NCBI RefSeq assembly: GCF_000251105.1
Contig: NC_017034.1
Location: forward strand, 1,550,001 to 1,614,000
Source: Methanocella conradii HZ254
Lineage (GTDB): Archaea; Halobacteriota; Methanocellia; Methanocellales; Methanocellaceae
Length of the DNA: 64,000 nt
Direction: 5' to 3'
Part shown: piece by piece, positions 26,189 to 35,174 of the stretch
Numbering within the stretch: position 1 is the stretch's first letter
Layout: the number at the start of each line of letters is the position of its first letter
The notes under the pieces: model-generated
The model's input: only the letters and a program-made list of their open reading frames with translations
Told to the model about the DNA's origin: nothing
Databases searched by the model: none
Program-made: the position numbers and the translations under genes

Positions 26189-26559
26189 TTAAGCACATCC
26201 CTTTCCATCCTGCGATAAAGCCATGAATGCTCAAGATAGCCTCGAAGGACGCTAAGCCTTATCTCAAACAATTTATCAGAATCCCTGACAAATAATTCTT
26301 TTCCATATCTGAACACCTCAAACTGGATGTAGAGCGGAAGCCTGTGGAATAATACCACGTCCAGCTTTTCTGAATAAAGGCTTCCTAGCTCAGCTTCCGT
26401 GGCAGGATCCGGCTCATCTATGATCACTGCAATGTCTATGTCAGAGAGAGGCTTTGCACAGCCTTTTGCATAAGAGCCAAAAAGGTATATGGCGATGACT
26501 TTTGGATGCGCCTTTAAATCCCCTAAAACCTTTTCGAGGCCTTCATTGATGGTATCCAT
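26185..26559 (-). CDS. mntA: MntA-like minimal nucleotidyltransferase antitoxin
   Basis: Roughly 124 residues with the minimal nucleotidyltransferase signature LFGSYAKGCAKPLSDIDIAV, giving the GSx10DxD motif, and a third acidic residue in KLDVVLFHRLP. It should AMPylate HepT and neutralise it. ATG 26559 is used rather than the TTG at 26565. The pair sits next to truncated helicase and regulator genes, which suggests an eroding defence or mobile region. Confidence 0.9.
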   Translation of the reverse strand: MDTINEGLEKVLGDLKAHPKVIAIYLFGSYAKGCAKPLSDIDIAVIIDEPDPATEAELGSLYSEKLDVVLFHRLPLYIQFEVFRYGKELFVRDSDKLFEIRLSVLRGYLEHSWLYRRMERDVLK

Positions 26560-27007
26560 AGCCAATTATCTCAACTACCTGCTCATAAAAATAGGCTTTT
26601 GAGGAGTTCTATTTTTCCATGCGATAAATCATTCTTCTATCTTAGCTAGCCTTTATCCTAAAAGTGATATTGGTGAGATAGCTATTTTAGAAGCAAGAGG
26701 ACGCCTCGCCCACCAGATATGAAGGGTAGAGATATGCCCATGCCGGATGTTCTTCTCGCGCGCAGACTCCACGCTAACATCCTTAATAGGAAAATCAGAT
26801 TCAATGAAAGACTTATCGACCATATAAACACCACATTAACCCATTTAGCCCATTACTATCCCAATTATTGCTCAATCTACCCTACTGCTCCTTTTATACA
26901 TCTTTAGCATATTGCCCAAATCGCCAGGTAAGTGGATATGTCCAATAAATGTCCGAAATGCACATGAAATGTGCAATAAATGTGCAATTGATGTGCAATT
27001 GATGCAA
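26560..27007. other. 448-bp stretch without a convincing gene
   Basis: Upstream region of mntA plus unassigned sequence. A 62-codon frame at 26719-26907 has no ribosome binding site, no recognisable motif and unusual composition, so it is not called. The right end contains short tandem repeats (26960-27021). The rest could be debris from the decayed genes to the right, but nothing specific was recognised. Confidence 0.5.
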
Positions 27008-27021
27008 TTATTGTGCAATAA
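26960..27021. repeat. Imperfect 11-bp tandem repeats
   Basis: Around five copies of a unit like AATGTGCAATA / GATGTGCAATT. They sit right at the 3' end of the winged-helix remnant and could be the result of slippage in decaying sequence. Confidence 0.5.
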
Positions 27022-27220
27022 CATAAAAAGCTCCAGCTCCTTTTTTACCGCTTTCTCTCATAACTCCTTTTTGGATCAATTCTCTTAAATCGTTAGTTGC
27101 CGTATTTCTTGAGCATACGCTTAACTCCTGATACTCCTTATTGGTAATCTTCCCTTTCCTCCTTCACATAAATCACTGCCTTAATCTGCCTTTCATTCAA
27201 GCCAAGATTGAGAAGATATT
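27008..27220 (-). pseudogene. Remnant of a regulator's C-terminal winged helix, frameshifted
   Basis: Read leftward, one frame gives LNLGLNERQIKAVIYVKEE and, after a shift near 27160, another gives GKITNKEYQELSVCSRNTAT then NDLRELIQKGVMRESGKK and ends GAFYVIAQ-stop. This is the typical C-terminal winged-helix region of AlbA_2/ATP-binding transcriptional regulators (NERQ..AL.YI...GKITNKEYQEL). The N-terminal part is absent, and the fragment is joined to a helicase fragment in the same orientation. Confidence 0.75.
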
Positions 27221-27853
27221 CTTCCGTACGTCTTGTTTTGCAAAGTCCAGCGACACGATTGCCTGGCTTATATCCATAAAGATATTACGTCCCCAGTTTG
27301 CGTTCATTACGCTCCTATCCAGAATGGTGAAGCTTTCCTGAAACTTATCCTTCATTTCCCTTAGCCACTGGTCCTTGAGGTGTCCAGGAGCTACTATTAG
27401 TGTCCTATCTACGAGGCCGCGATACTTGAGCTCCTTGAGGAGCAGCCCCGCCATTATTGTTTTACCTGCGCCTGGATCGTCTGCGAGAAGAAACCTGATA
27501 CGCGGATTTTGCAATATATAATGGTATACTGCCTCGATTTGGTGTGGCAGTGGGTTAATCTGGGATACGCTTATGGCGTATAATGGGTCAAACTGAAAGG
27601 CATTTCTTATACGATGTGCCTCTAAATAAAGGAAGAGAGACTCCCCATTGCCTGTGAACTTAAAAGGCTTTTCTTCTATAACTTCTATATTTTTTACGTC
27701 GTCCAACGAAAGGATAGGGTCATAAAAAGTCCTGGTTTCCAGCCCTACGGCCTCTATTTTAATTCTTTCACCAATATTTTTAACTGAGATTACCCTTACT
27801 TTTTCTGGCCAAAATGAGCTTTTAAGAATATTGCCCTGCTGGATTTGGACCAT
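27197..27853 (-). pseudogene. N-terminal fragment of a SNF2-type helicase
   Basis: 218 codons starting at ATG 27853 (MVQIQQGNILKSSFWPEKVR). The first 190 residues match the start of large SNF2/helicase-C proteins common in archaeal defence and mobile regions: an N-terminal beta domain, PLPHQIEAVYHYILQNPR, the Walker A motif LADDPGAGKTIMAGLLLKEL and motif Ia region TLIVAPGHLKDQW. Such proteins usually exceed 900 residues; this one stops after DFAKQDVRKNIFSILA, at the join with the winged-helix remnant. Motifs II to VI are missing, so it cannot be an active helicase. Confidence 0.85.
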
Positions 27854-27968
27854 TTAATACCCCACCGAAAGTTAATTAATTATATGTTTAGCTTTAGTGT
27901 ATTTATGTTTATATTCCTTATGAACCGCAAAGTATTTTGAAGTGCCTTTTGCTATTTTATTTGAAACT

Positions 27969-28598
27969 ATGCCGCGCATTAGAGGCCTCATCTTCGACCT
28001 TGACGGTACCCTTATCGATAACTATGATGGCTACATGGAGCTTATGCTTCGCCGCGTGGGCAGGGACCTGGGACGAGAGTTTACGCTGAGCCATGCGAAG
28101 GAGCTCTGGTACTCTATAAACTCTGAGTCCAGGGATGAGGTGATAATGCGGTGGGGCGTCAATCCTGACAGGTTCTGGACAGTTTTCAACAGGTATGAAG
28201 ATATAAATGAAAAGCTCGAGAATACTTACCTGCACGATGACGCGGATATCTTAAAAGGCTTAAACATACCGAAGGGTATTGTCACCCACACATCGTATGA
28301 GCACACGGATAGGCTTTTACAGAAGGTGGGCATGCGCCAGTATTTCAGGCCTATAATCGCCTGTACCGAGGACACAGGCTACAAGCCTTCCCCCCTACCA
28401 ATAATATACTGCGTGGTTGGCATGAAGCTCAAGCCGGAAGAGGTGGCATACGTTGGCGACACTCTTTCTGACATGCTCGCCGCAAGGTATGCAGGGGTAA
28501 AAAGCATATACATAAACAGGTACAACCGGCCCATAAAGGCAAGCCCGGACTACGAGATCAAAAGAATGGATGAGCTGCTTGAAATTCTGGGACAATAA
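27969..28598 (+). CDS. HAD-family phosphatase
   Basis: 209-residue haloacid-dehalogenase-type hydrolase similar to phosphoglycolate phosphatases. Motif I is LIFDLDGTLIDN with both aspartates, motif II the threonine in GIVTHTSYEHT, motif III the lysine in TGYKPSPLP, and motif IV VAYVGDTLSDMLAARYAG. ATG 27969 is chosen because it places motif I at residue 8. Substrate unknown. Promoter elements must lie in the AT-rich gap shared with the divergent helicase fragment. Confidence 0.88.
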   Translation: MPRIRGLIFDLDGTLIDNYDGYMELMLRRVGRDLGREFTLSHAKELWYSINSESRDEVIMRWGVNPDRFWTVFNRYEDINEKLENTYLHDDADILKGLNIPKGIVTHTSYEHTDRLLQKVGMRQYFRPIIACTEDTGYKPSPLPIIYCVVGMKLKPEEVAYVGDTLSDMLAARYAGVKSIYINRYNRPIKASPDYEIKRMDELLEILGQ

Positions 28599-28631
28599 GT
28601 ATATAAAACACGCGGCCCAGCTTAAGTTTTG

Positions 28632-29480
28632 ATGATTGACATCGTACCTTTGCTTGATGCTCCCGCCCTTGTAGTAAAAAACGAGGATATCTCGCTCGTC
28701 ATAGCCGACGTCCACCTGGGCATCGAGTACGACCTTTACTATAGCGGGATTAACATTCCGTCGCAGCTAGCCGGGCGCATCGAGCGTGCCAGGAGGTACG
28801 TAGGCGAGGCTAAGCCCGACCGCATCATCCTTTTGGGGGATATCAAGCATAACGTGCCCCACATATCGCATCAGGAGGAAGAGGAGGTACCCCTCTTTTT
28901 AAATGAGCTTGCAAAGCACGCCCTTGTTGAGATAGTGCCGGGCAACCATGATGGCGGCATCGATGCACTCCTGCCCCGTAACCCTGACGTTATCCTGCAT
29001 GAGGCGAAAGGCGCCATCATTGATGGCGTTGCATATTTCCACGGACACACATGGCCAGGCCCATCGCTTTTAAATTGCAAATACTGGATAATGTCACACA
29101 ACCATCCGACCATTAAGCTGACCGATAACGTGGGCCATACCATAACAAGGCAGGCCTGGATACGCGCAAGGCTCGACGAAGGCGAAGTAAAGAAAAACTA
29201 TGGCCAGGAAAAGCTCGAATGGAACGACCCAGAGGTCATAATCGTGCCATCCTTCAACGAGCTTTGCGGAGGAATCGCCTTCAACGAGTCATGGCATGAC
29301 GACTTGCTAGGGCCTCTCTTCACCTCACAGGCAATCCGCCTTGAGGAAGCCCAGGTATACCTGCTCGACGGCACCTACATGGGGACCATCGATAGCCTGC
29401 GAAAATATTCCAGGGAAAAGTATAAGGTGCCCGGGAATAAGGCAAGGGCATATAGGCGGAGAAAACGCTACCGTCACTAG
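28632..29480 (+). CDS. Archaeal metallophosphoesterase (COG1407-like)
   Basis: 282-residue calcineurin-like phosphoesterase with the full metal-binding series: VIADVHLG, LLGDIKH, VPGNHDGGID, FHGHTW and SHNHPTIKL. The family is common in archaea and often linked to DNA repair helicases; its substrate has not been established. The C-terminus is strongly basic (RAYRRRKRYRH), which could contact nucleic acid. TATA-like AGTATATAAAA lies about 30 bases before ATG 28632, consistent with a nearly leaderless transcript. Confidence 0.87.
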   Translation: MIDIVPLLDAPALVVKNEDISLVIADVHLGIEYDLYYSGINIPSQLAGRIERARRYVGEAKPDRIILLGDIKHNVPHISHQEEEEVPLFLNELAKHALVEIVPGNHDGGIDALLPRNPDVILHEAKGAIIDGVAYFHGHTWPGPSLLNCKYWIMSHNHPTIKLTDNVGHTITRQAWIRARLDEGEVKKNYGQEKLEWNDPEVIIVPSFNELCGGIAFNESWHDDLLGPLFTSQAIRLEEAQVYLLDGTYMGTIDSLRKYSREKYKVPGNKARAYRRRKRYRH

Positions 29481-29992
29481 GCTTTTTCTTTTAAAGTTAG
29501 TGCTTTTTTTAGCTCATTTACCGCTACACCCCACGAAGGCTCATCGAAGTCCTCATGCTCATCAAAGTACGCCTTTGTATGCTTAAAATGTAGATCCCTC
29601 TCGGCTATCAGCTTATAATCAGCGGCAAGCGGCAGCTCCGAATCAGGCAGCTCTAAAATGGCACAGCTCTCGATGGCCCTCACTATACGCTTCAAGTCAT
29701 TAACAGGCAGCATAGAAGACTCAGGAAACACCCGGCACCCTATGGGCTTAAAGGCGTGGATGCTGCACAGGCTATCCCTCAAAAAAGGGCAGCCCTCTGA
29801 AGCCAATATGACAGAATACCTATAGCCACCAGGCGTAAGCACAACGCCACAAAAGCGATTAAAAAACTCTGAAGGGCTTAGCGATAAACCCTCGCTTATC
29901 TTCTCAACGTCCAGAAGCGATACCCCATAATAAGGGTCACGCCTACAGCATAAGCCACAGCATTTACACTTAAATCTTAAGGGCTCAGCCAT
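29477..29992 (-). CDS. YkgJ-type cysteine cluster protein (short)
   Basis: 171 residues. The N-terminal cysteine set CKCCGLCCRRDPYYG is followed by a second set around GCPFLRDSLCSIHAFKPIGC, the same order as in the 336-residue protein at 23576-24583. Soluble, with a helical C-terminus ending ALTLKEKA. Converges with the metallophosphoesterase gene, overlapping it by four bases. Probably binds Zn or Fe; role unknown. Confidence 0.8.
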   Translation of the reverse strand: MAEPLRFKCKCCGLCCRRDPYYGVSLLDVEKISEGLSLSPSEFFNRFCGVVLTPGGYRYSVILASEGCPFLRDSLCSIHAFKPIGCRVFPESSMLPVNDLKRIVRAIESCAILELPDSELPLAADYKLIAERDLHFKHTKAYFDEHEDFDEPSWGVAVNELKKALTLKEKA

Positions 29993-30094
29993 CAACGACT
30001 CTACGCCTTATTATTATAAAATGGTTACCCGCTGTATTAAGAAAGCCCAAATATATTATACATTAATTATTATAATCATTATCGGGTGTGATAA

Positions 30095-31033
30095 ATGATC
30101 CCTGTATGTGAAGGCGAGCTGATCGACACCATAAAAAAGGTCAGCCCTTCAGTGGTCAACATTAATACCGTAAGGCTCGTGCATGACTATTACATGAATA
30201 TCGTACCGCTCAGGGGAATGGGGTCCGGCGTCATCATAGATGAGAATGGCATGATAGTGACCAATAACCATATAGTCGAGCAGTCAGAAAGCATCGAAGT
30301 GACGCTATTCGACGGGAAAAAGTACTCGGGAAAGCTGCTCGGCACGGACCGCATGACCGATATCGCGGTCGTTAAGATAGAGGGAAAAGGCTTCCCCTAC
30401 GTCAAGCTGGGGGATTCTAACGGAGTACAGGTCGGGCAGATAGCCATTGCCATAGGAAACCCCTTCGGCTTTTTTCTGCAAGGGCCTACAGTGACGGTAG
30501 GCGTCATAAGCGCCCTTAACAGAACCATACAGGCCGAGCAGGGAGTATATGAAAACCTGATACAGACGGATGCGCATATCAACCCGGGCAACAGCGGCGG
30601 CCCTTTGGTCAATATAAAGGGCGAGGTCATCGGCATCAACTCGGCAAATATACCGTTCGCGCAGGGCATAGGCTTCTCTATACCCGCATCTATGGCCAGC
30701 CGTATAGTTCAAGAGCTTATAAAGCATGGTAAGGTGATACGCCCATGGCTCGGCATACTTGGCGTGGGGGTCAACGAGCAGATAGCAGAATACTATGAGC
30801 TGCCATCTGACACGGGGGTACTTGTGACCAGGGTCTTCGAGAATAGCCCGGCATACGAGGCAGGCGTAGCTCCAGGCGATATGATAATAACGGTAGACCA
30901 TAAGGATTTAAAGGACATGAATGACCTGACTAAAGAGCTACGCTCTAAAAAGGTGGGCGATTTCATCTTACTCACCGTGCTGAGGGGCCGCCGCAAAGGC
31001 CAGATAGAGATCACGCTTGGCGAAAGCCCATGA
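30095..31033 (+). CDS. HtrA/DegP-like serine protease with PDZ domain, no signal peptide
   Basis: 312-residue trypsin-like protease. The triad is complete: His59 (VTNNHIV), Asp89 (MTDIAVV) and Ser167 (PGNSGGPL). A PDZ domain covers about 215-308 (GVLVTRVFENSPAYEAGVAP). Exported bacterial HtrA proteins carry a signal; here the protein begins directly with ELIDTIKKVSPSVVNI, so it is probably cytoplasmic and could serve in protein quality control. The start is supported by GGTGTGAT four bases before ATG 30095. TATA-like TTATAAT lies further upstream. Confidence 0.93.
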   Translation: MIPVCEGELIDTIKKVSPSVVNINTVRLVHDYYMNIVPLRGMGSGVIIDENGMIVTNNHIVEQSESIEVTLFDGKKYSGKLLGTDRMTDIAVVKIEGKGFPYVKLGDSNGVQVGQIAIAIGNPFGFFLQGPTVTVGVISALNRTIQAEQGVYENLIQTDAHINPGNSGGPLVNIKGEVIGINSANIPFAQGIGFSIPASMASRIVQELIKHGKVIRPWLGILGVGVNEQIAEYYELPSDTGVLVTRVFENSPAYEAGVAPGDMIITVDHKDLKDMNDLTKELRSKKVGDFILLTVLRGRRKGQIEITLGESP

Positions 31034-31038
31034 ACGGC

Positions 31039-32715
31039 TCACCGATACTCGCTATACTTTAATGGGTTCCACGTCATCTTTTTATGGTCAAGGCCTTTAG
31101 AGTTCATGCATTCATATACGTATTTTGCCATCTCAAGCTCTCTTTCGGCCTCTGCCTTGCTCTGGAACATCCTGTTATCGGCGTTCGGGTCCGCGGAGGC
31201 TACCTTTTCCTCGAGGGCTTTTATAAGCTGTAGCTGGCGCTCCCTGCTATATTCGCTGGCCTCGTTGATCCATTGGGCGGCCATGTCCCGCCTCGCGTCG
31301 AACACAAGCTCCATTTCTCTCGCTATATCCCCCAGTATACGGTCAGAGTTCTCCCGGACATCCATGAGGGCGCGCTCCACGTCTTCAAGGGTAAGGCTTT
31401 CCCAGCTTAGAGGCTTTTCCCTTAGCTTACCGCCCAGCCTCTTTGCCACCAGGTAGAAGGGGAACAGCTTCTTTACGATAGAGCCGACTGGATAGATCGA
31501 GTTTCCATTCTCGTCAAGCCCTTTAGGCTGGATGCCCTGCATCGCTATGGCCGCGACCTCCGGCCTGACGATTTCCTTCGGCGGCATGTACCCGTAGCGC
31601 ATCAATTCACGTATGGCGGTGCCACTGATTGCGATGCGATACTGCTTGCCATGGGGGCAGGTGTTCTCGGTCGCCGTGGTGCCACACCTGGCGCAGTAGA
31701 AAACCTCGCTGAAGGATAATAGCTCTATTCCGAGCTCTTTCGAGCCGCCCTCGTATAGGCGGTCAAATATCGTCTGGCACTCATAGTCGCCATAATAGTT
31801 TCCGACGCCCGCGTGGTCCCGGCCTATCGCGAAATGGGTTGCGCCAAAGTTTCGAGCCACTATGGCGTGCAATACCGCTTCTCTCGGGCCTGCGAAAATA
31901 TAGGTGACTCGAAGGGGGCTCATCAGCACCCTGTCACGCTGGTAATACTTGTTGAGCAGTGCCTCGTATGCCTGGATGCGGTACTCAGACCTTATATACT
32001 CAGGCTTTGCCAGCTGTACAAGCGGCTGGATGAGCAGCATGTCATGATTTTCCAGGGCAGTCCTGTGAATGTGCTCGTGCCCCCTGTGGACGGGGTTGGC
32101 GCCTGTGATAAACCCGACTACGGTGCGTGCTCCTTTCTTGTTATAGAAATAGTCTATACACTGGGCAGGAGTGAGGCGGTACTTCTCGAAGGCGCCCCAG
32201 TGCGGTCGGCTAATTAGCTCCACTTTTCCCGCTAGAGACCTTTCACCCATACGCTCGTATATGCTCCTGACCCCTGGATGCCGCTTATCGGTGGTGCCGA
32301 AGACGCACTGGGCTCGCTCCTCCCTGTCATATTCGAACACTTCTTCGGTGATTATCCTGGCGACGGGCTCCTTGTTGCGGTTTATGAGCGTTGCAACGTC
32401 GCCCTTTTTCAAGCCCTTGAGCACGTTCTGGTTGCGCTCGCCTGCCACCGCAAATGAGAGCGGCGTTGGCCATGGCGTGCCGTCAGCAAGCCGGCCGGTG
32501 TGTAATACTGACGAGTAGTCCTCTGCGTTCATGAAGCCTGTGCATGGGCTTAGCGCGCCGGTGGCTATCATCTCTACCGTGATCCATGCCTCGTCATCAA
32601 TCATTATAGTATTAGAGCCCCTGGCCAGGCTTTCGGCCGCCTCCTCTAGCGCCATTTCCCTCGCCTTGCCTTCCAGAACCGTGTTAGTCAGCTTTAGCTG
32701 TGGCCTGCTCATCAT
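31039..32715 (-). CDS. sat: ATP sulfurylase with a long C-terminal extension
   Basis: Forms adenylyl sulfate from ATP and sulfate. The N-terminal PUA-like part has GALSPCTGFM and TPLSFAV blocks, and the nucleotidyl-transfer site is TGANPVHRGHEHIHR near residue 205 with GRDHAGVGNYYGDYECQ near 295. A zinc knuckle CARCG...C is near 345-365. A usual Sat ends around residue 375-400; this one continues for about 170 residues of charged helical sequence (FPFYLVAKRLGGKLREKPL to the end) with no P-loop, so it is not an APS kinase fusion. Two ATG codons (32715, 32712) follow a GGAG site. Confidence 0.92.
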   Translation of the reverse strand: MMSRPQLKLTNTVLEGKAREMALEEAAESLARGSNTIMIDDEAWITVEMIATGALSPCTGFMNAEDYSSVLHTGRLADGTPWPTPLSFAVAGERNQNVLKGLKKGDVATLINRNKEPVARIITEEVFEYDREERAQCVFGTTDKRHPGVRSIYERMGERSLAGKVELISRPHWGAFEKYRLTPAQCIDYFYNKKGARTVVGFITGANPVHRGHEHIHRTALENHDMLLIQPLVQLAKPEYIRSEYRIQAYEALLNKYYQRDRVLMSPLRVTYIFAGPREAVLHAIVARNFGATHFAIGRDHAGVGNYYGDYECQTIFDRLYEGGSKELGIELLSFSEVFYCARCGTTATENTCPHGKQYRIAISGTAIRELMRYGYMPPKEIVRPEVAAIAMQGIQPKGLDENGNSIYPVGSIVKKLFPFYLVAKRLGGKLREKPLSWESLTLEDVERALMDVRENSDRILGDIAREMELVFDARRDMAAQWINEASEYSRERQLQLIKALEEKVASADPNADNRMFQSKAEAERELEMAKYVYECMNSKGLDHKKMTWNPLKYSEYR

Positions 32716-32894
32716 CCAATCTCCAATGATCTATTTTATCTATAATTAATCGTTATAGATTTTTCTGGAAAACTAATAGGATTTATGATATATATATATA
32801 GCTATTGTACGGCAATCGTCGTATGTAGCGGCCTAACGCGTCTAACACCATGCGCTTTTTTACGTGCTTTAAGTACGACTCGAATGCGCCGCCC

Positions 32895-34352
32895 CTAGGC
32901 CTTAAACTCCTCTCGTCCCCATTTCACGTCGAGCCTTCTAAGAAGCACGTATGCGACGATCCCGGCTAGCGTGGCAAATATGATGCCCGGCCAGAGCAGC
33001 CAGCTTGCGAACGCCGTCATTATTAAAACGATGAGTACTGGCGCCACGGCGAGCCAATACTTAAGCAACACCTTATAGTCGAAGAGCAGGCTGTTCGTAT
33101 AGACGCCCGTCATATAGGCTATCACGGCTGCCACGTAGCCAGAGACCATGAACATGGTGTAAAGCGCCGCCGGAAATAGACCATATTCGCCCCTGCTGAT
33201 GCATATCAGGGCAAGGTATACGGTGGAAATCACCGTATTCAAAGCCATGAACAATATGAGCTTGGCCTTTATGACGTCCGACATTTTTATAGGCAGCGTT
33301 TTGTAGCACTCTATGGAGTCGAGCCTGTTAAGCCAGCCGTAAAGCTCGGAGGCGAAGAAGCCAATGATGACCGAGTAGAATATCGTGTTGAAGCCGAAGC
33401 TGACCTGCGCCCCGCCTAAAATAAATTTAAGGGCGAATGGGAATATCCATAAGAAGCCCCACAGGAATAATAATGGTATCAGGAAGCTGAGGACCACGTA
33501 CCATAAAGAGCCGCTCCTGACCAGGTCTATCCATTCTTTTGCGGCGAGCGGGGCGTATTTGCCGAAAATCTTAAAGGGCTTTTGAGCCTCGCTGAAGTGG
33601 CTTGCATAATGTTTTTCCGTTGTCGGGGCAGGCTTTTCCCGGATGCATAGCAATGAAAAAGCTGACAGGGCGATGAAGAGGGCTATAGCTATGAGCACGC
33701 CGTCCCACGAGCCATCCATGTATGAGCCTGAAGGCGGCACGAGGATGCCGAGGGCTTGAAGGGTGCCCACCTTCAGGGCGAGCCAGGCTACGATGGCGAT
33801 GATAGATATCATGGCTATTGCCAATACAGCTTTACTCCTCACTAAAATGGTTGATAGCGCAAACGTGAGGGAGACCCCCATGAGAAACGCTGCCATAAAC
33901 GTGATGGCAGCCATTAGCAGGTTCACGTGAAGGCCCGTAAAAAAGGTAGAGATATAGACGCCCAGCAGGACAGGCAGAACGTTAATGGCTAAATAATATG
34001 CCAGATCCTTGAAGTAGAAATATGTAAACATCTCCTTATAGGTGATGGGCAGCGTGCCCGGCGTCCCTAGAAGCATGCGGACCCCGCCCATACGGCGTTC
34101 AAGTATGGGGTCCTGAAACATGGCAAAGCCCCCCACCAGCATGCCCGCCACCATGACGCCCACATGCCCTATTATGATAATCTCGGCGGTGGTAAGGGCG
34201 GCACGCAACGGCAATAGCATTAAGCCCATTAATAGCGAAATGGCCAGCATGAAGAGCGGATAGACGAGGAACGAGCTGTGGAACATGGAGGATTGCGCCC
34301 TGTATTCCTCCTTTATAAGCAGCCAGAAGAGGCCGGGGCGGAGCTCCATCAC
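32895..34352 (-). CDS. ABC-2-type membrane permease
   Basis: 485-residue protein with about 11-12 hydrophobic segments, arranged as two similar halves, each beginning with a cytoplasmic helix (LFWLLIKEEYRAQ; LAAKEWIDLVRSG). This resembles large ABC-2 exporter permeases. Its start overlaps the stop of the ATPase gene by four bases, so the two form a transporter. The cargo cannot be read from sequence. The 179 bases upstream toward sat hold no gene. Confidence 0.85.
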   Translation of the reverse strand: MMELRPGLFWLLIKEEYRAQSSMFHSSFLVYPLFMLAISLLMGLMLLPLRAALTTAEIIIIGHVGVMVAGMLVGGFAMFQDPILERRMGGVRMLLGTPGTLPITYKEMFTYFYFKDLAYYLAINVLPVLLGVYISTFFTGLHVNLLMAAITFMAAFLMGVSLTFALSTILVRSKAVLAIAMISIIAIVAWLALKVGTLQALGILVPPSGSYMDGSWDGVLIAIALFIALSAFSLLCIREKPAPTTEKHYASHFSEAQKPFKIFGKYAPLAAKEWIDLVRSGSLWYVVLSFLIPLLFLWGFLWIFPFALKFILGGAQVSFGFNTIFYSVIIGFFASELYGWLNRLDSIECYKTLPIKMSDVIKAKLILFMALNTVISTVYLALICISRGEYGLFPAALYTMFMVSGYVAAVIAYMTGVYTNSLLFDYKVLLKYWLAVAPVLIVLIMTAFASWLLWPGIIFATLAGIVAYVLLRRLDVKWGREEFKA

Positions 34353-35065
34353 GCAGCCTCCACTACCAGCCTCATGAACACGTCCTCGAGGCTCTCCTTG
34401 GAGCGCTTTAGCTCGGCCAGCTTTCCGCTCGCAATCAGCCTCCCATTGTAAAGTATTCCGACGCGGTCACAGAGCTTCTCGGCAATCTCCAATATGTGGG
34501 TGGAAAGGAAGATGGTGCCGCCTTCCTTGACGTATGACCTCAAGTACTCGCGGGTGTTACGCTGGACTATAGGGTCGAGGTCCAGGAAAGGCTCATCCAG
34601 GAAGAGAAGCTTCGGATCGTGTACAAAGGCCGCCGACAGCATGACCTTCTTTTTCGTGCCCTTGCTCAAGTCCTTGCAAAGTACGTTTTCTTTATCTTCC
34701 AGGCCGAAGAACTGTATCCATCTATCGATTTTTGGCCGGGGATCGTCTACCTTACGAAGGCTGCATACTAGATCGAGGTATTCCCGGACGGTTAGAAAGC
34801 TGGGAGGGTACTCCATCTCCGGCACTATGCCGATCTTCCGCTTAACCCCTATAGGATCGGCGGCCACGTCCACGCCCATGACCACGGCTTTGCCCGCCGT
34901 CGCCGACAATGACCCCGTCAAAATGCCAATAGTAGTAGTCTTACCCGACCCATTAGGTCCCAGCAGGCAGAATGACTCGCCCTCCTCCACCGAAATGCTC
35001 AGACCGCTCAACGCCTCGAGGCTTCCATACCTCTTCGTCAATCCATTTGTAAGTATCGCCGCCAT
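34349..35065 (-). CDS. ABC transporter ATPase
   Basis: 238-residue ABC ATPase: Walker A LLGPNGSGKTTTIGILTG, signature LSKGTKKKVMLSAAF (LSKGT in place of LSGGQ), Walker B LLFLDEPFLDLDP and the switch histidine in LSTHILEIAE. It drives the permease encoded immediately downstream. The LSKGT variant is common in ABC-2 exporters. AT-rich sequence with TATA-like runs lies just upstream. Confidence 0.93.
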   Translation of the reverse strand: MAAILTNGLTKRYGSLEALSGLSISVEEGESFCLLGPNGSGKTTTIGILTGSLSATAGKAVVMGVDVAADPIGVKRKIGIVPEMEYPPSFLTVREYLDLVCSLRKVDDPRPKIDRWIQFFGLEDKENVLCKDLSKGTKKKVMLSAAFVHDPKLLFLDEPFLDLDPIVQRNTREYLRSYVKEGGTIFLSTHILEIAEKLCDRVGILYNGRLIASGKLAELKRSKESLEDVFMRLVVEAA

Positions 35066-35174
35066 AAATAAGATTAAATAAAGCCATACAATGATAAATA
35101 ACTAGCTTATAACAGGAAAAATAAAAGTTAAAAAAAGAAAAGTCGGCGTCCCTTTCGTTTTTAAATATGAAAGC

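Noticed and set aside
26719..26907. A 62-codon frame near the toxin-antitoxin pair
   Set aside because: No ribosome binding site, no motif and no conserved neighbour; could be chance in low-complexity DNA.
31039..32715. Sat-APS kinase fusion
   Set aside because: The C-terminal extension has no Walker A motif and is too unlike APS kinase.
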